Shown piece after piece: positions 63,188 through 64,000 of a stretch of 64,000 nucleotides of DNA. The notes under the pieces were generated by a model, which saw only the letters and a list, made by a program, of their open reading frames with translations, was not told the DNA's origin and ran no database searches. The position numbers and the translations under genes were made by a program. The stretch's first letter is position 1, and each line of letters begins with the position of its first letter. This DNA comes from Petrachloros mirabilis ULC683 (GTDB lineage Bacteria; Cyanobacteriota; Cyanobacteriia; Thermosynechococcales; Thermosynechococcaceae), in NCBI RefSeq assembly GCF_009939295.1, contig NZ_WVIC01000014.1, forward strand, positions 1 to 64,000. Direction: 5' to 3'.

Positions 63188-64000
63188 TTAATATTCTGGA
63201 ACCGTGGGGTCAATCTCACGACTCCAAGCTTGAATTCCCCCCTTCACATTGGTGCCAGTGATCCCTGCTGCTTGCAGGAAGCCCAATGCTTTGGCTGAGC
63301 GCCCACCCATCTTGCAGTGGGCAATCAAGCGATGGCCATTGACTAGTTCCTTGACCTTAGCAATCCCCGCTCCGTTCTCAATATCTGGGAGGGGCACTAA
63401 AACAGAGCCAGGAATACGGGCAATTTCGTACTCGTTAGGGTTGCGGACATCCACCAACACAAAATCATCTGCACCGCTGTCTAGGAGTGCTTTGAGTTCT
63501 TGAACCGTCATTTCTTCCATTTCAGCCTGCCGTTTTGCTTCCTCTGCTTTGGCTTGGGGAATGCCACAAAATTCTTGGTAATCTACCAATTTTTCAATCA
63601 CGGGCCGCACGGGGTTGGGGCGCAGCTTCAGTTCTCGGAATTTCATGTCTAGGGCGTTGAACAGCAGCAGCCGACCACTGAGGGTCGTGCCTTGACCCAG
63701 GATAATTTTGATGGCTTCGGTGGCCTGAATCACCCCAATAATGCCCGGCAGAATGCCTAGCACACCGCCTTCGGCGCAGGAGGGCACTAGTCCAGGGGGT
63801 GGGGGTTCGGGGTAAAGATCGCGGTAGTTGGGGCCACCCTCGTAGTTAAAGACGGTGGCTTGACCTTCAAACCGGAAAATAGAGCCGTAGACGTTGGGTT
63901 TATTGAGCAACACACAGGTGTCGTTGACCAGGTATCGGGTGGGAAAGTTATCGGTGCCGTCAATGAGAATATCGTAGGGTTCAGCAATCTGAAGGGCATT
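63188..64000 (-). CDS. MoeB/MoeZ-type adenylyltransferase with rhodanese domain (partial)
   Basis: The 3' part (271 codons) of an E1-like adenylating enzyme; its start is beyond the right edge. From 64000 the frame reads NALQIAEPYDILIDGTDNFPTRYLVNDTCVLLNKPNVYGSIFRFEGQATVF (read in parts), then PSCAEGGVLGILPGIIGVIQATEAIKIIL. The C-terminal rhodanese domain has the active-site Cys in LIAHCKMGGRSAKAL and ends GGIQAWSREIDPTVPEY. It activates a ThiS/MoaD-type sulfur carrier for molybdopterin, thiamine or cysteine synthesis; which one cannot be told here. Confidence 0.9.
   Translation of the reverse strand, partial: NALQIAEPYDILIDGTDNFPTRYLVNDTCVLLNKPNVYGSIFRFEGQATVFNYEGGPNYRDLYPEPPPPGLVPSCAEGGVLGILPGIIGVIQATEAIKIILGQGTTLSGRLLLFNALDMKFRELKLRPNPVRPVIEKLVDYQEFCGIPQAKAEEAKRQAEMEEMTVQELKALLDSGADDFVLVDVRNPNEYEIARIPGSVLVPLPDIENGAGIAKVKELVNGHRLIAHCKMGGRSAKALGFLQAAGITGTNVKGGIQAWSREIDPTVPEY

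Overview
The window comes from a cyanobacterium. It carries psaC (photosystem I), ndhN (thylakoid NDH-1), a CpcT/CpeT-type phycobilin lyase, ADP-glucose glycogen genes at both ends (glgA-like at 1151-2626, glgC at 61697-62989), the cyanobacterial folD-crtE-PAP2 cluster, and many GCGATCGC (HIP1) palindromes. I cannot name the genus. Reading is by eye from sequence and translated frames; no database search was run.

Layout. 1-7000: an amino-acid-binding protein gene cut by an IS200/IS605-type end, a cupredoxin, glycogen synthase, a HigBA pair, CpcT-like lyase, azoreductase and an FAD oxidoreductase. 7000-14400: accessory stretch with two broken Uma2 genes, an AT-rich ParA-HEPN module followed by an attC-like site, a class A PBP, cobS, and a VapBC-like pair followed by a second attC-like site. 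15600-20420: a four-gene minor pilin operon. 20420-32100: insertion-element remnants, HicAB, Uma2, aldo/keto reductase, ndhN, purSQ, pyrF, a glycosyltransferase and a deoC-recO-MFS operon. 32300-37000: a 34-aa membrane microprotein, a Mo-nitrogenase C-terminal-domain protein, a CPBP protease and a PucC-type carrier. 36970-44700: a decayed region with three TA loci, three copies of a degenerate repeat, transposase remnants, an isolated phnF-phnG pair and a twice-frameshifted HerA-like ATPase. 44680-56530: tRNA-Ala, tRNA-Phe, a pilin, crtE, folD, psaC, a glycosyltransferase, mutL, a GTPase and purT. 56600-60915: rplS, tRNA-Trp, secE-nusG-rplK-rplA-rplJ-rplL with an L10 leader. 61697-64000: glgC, a strong bidirectional terminator and the 3' part of a MoeB/rhodanese gene.

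The most striking feature is the number of small non-coding inverted-repeat elements (MITE-like, about 110-190 bp). Several have visible target-site duplications of 7-9 bp or more. At least four sit on or within a few bases of a stop codon (glgA, azoR, rplK, glgC). Three groups with different terminal repeats share one C-run/G-run core. The best candidate for an undescribed functional system is the ParA-like ATPase plus RxxxxH HEPN protein at 7965-9774. It overlaps translationally, is AT-rich, and is followed by an attC-like folded site in the position a gene-cassette recombination site would take. Its HEPN gene carries one in-frame TGA in this sequence.

Six toxin-antitoxin loci and four Uma2 genes are present. 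Two TA toxins are frameshifted while their antitoxins stay open, so much of the accessory load is decaying.
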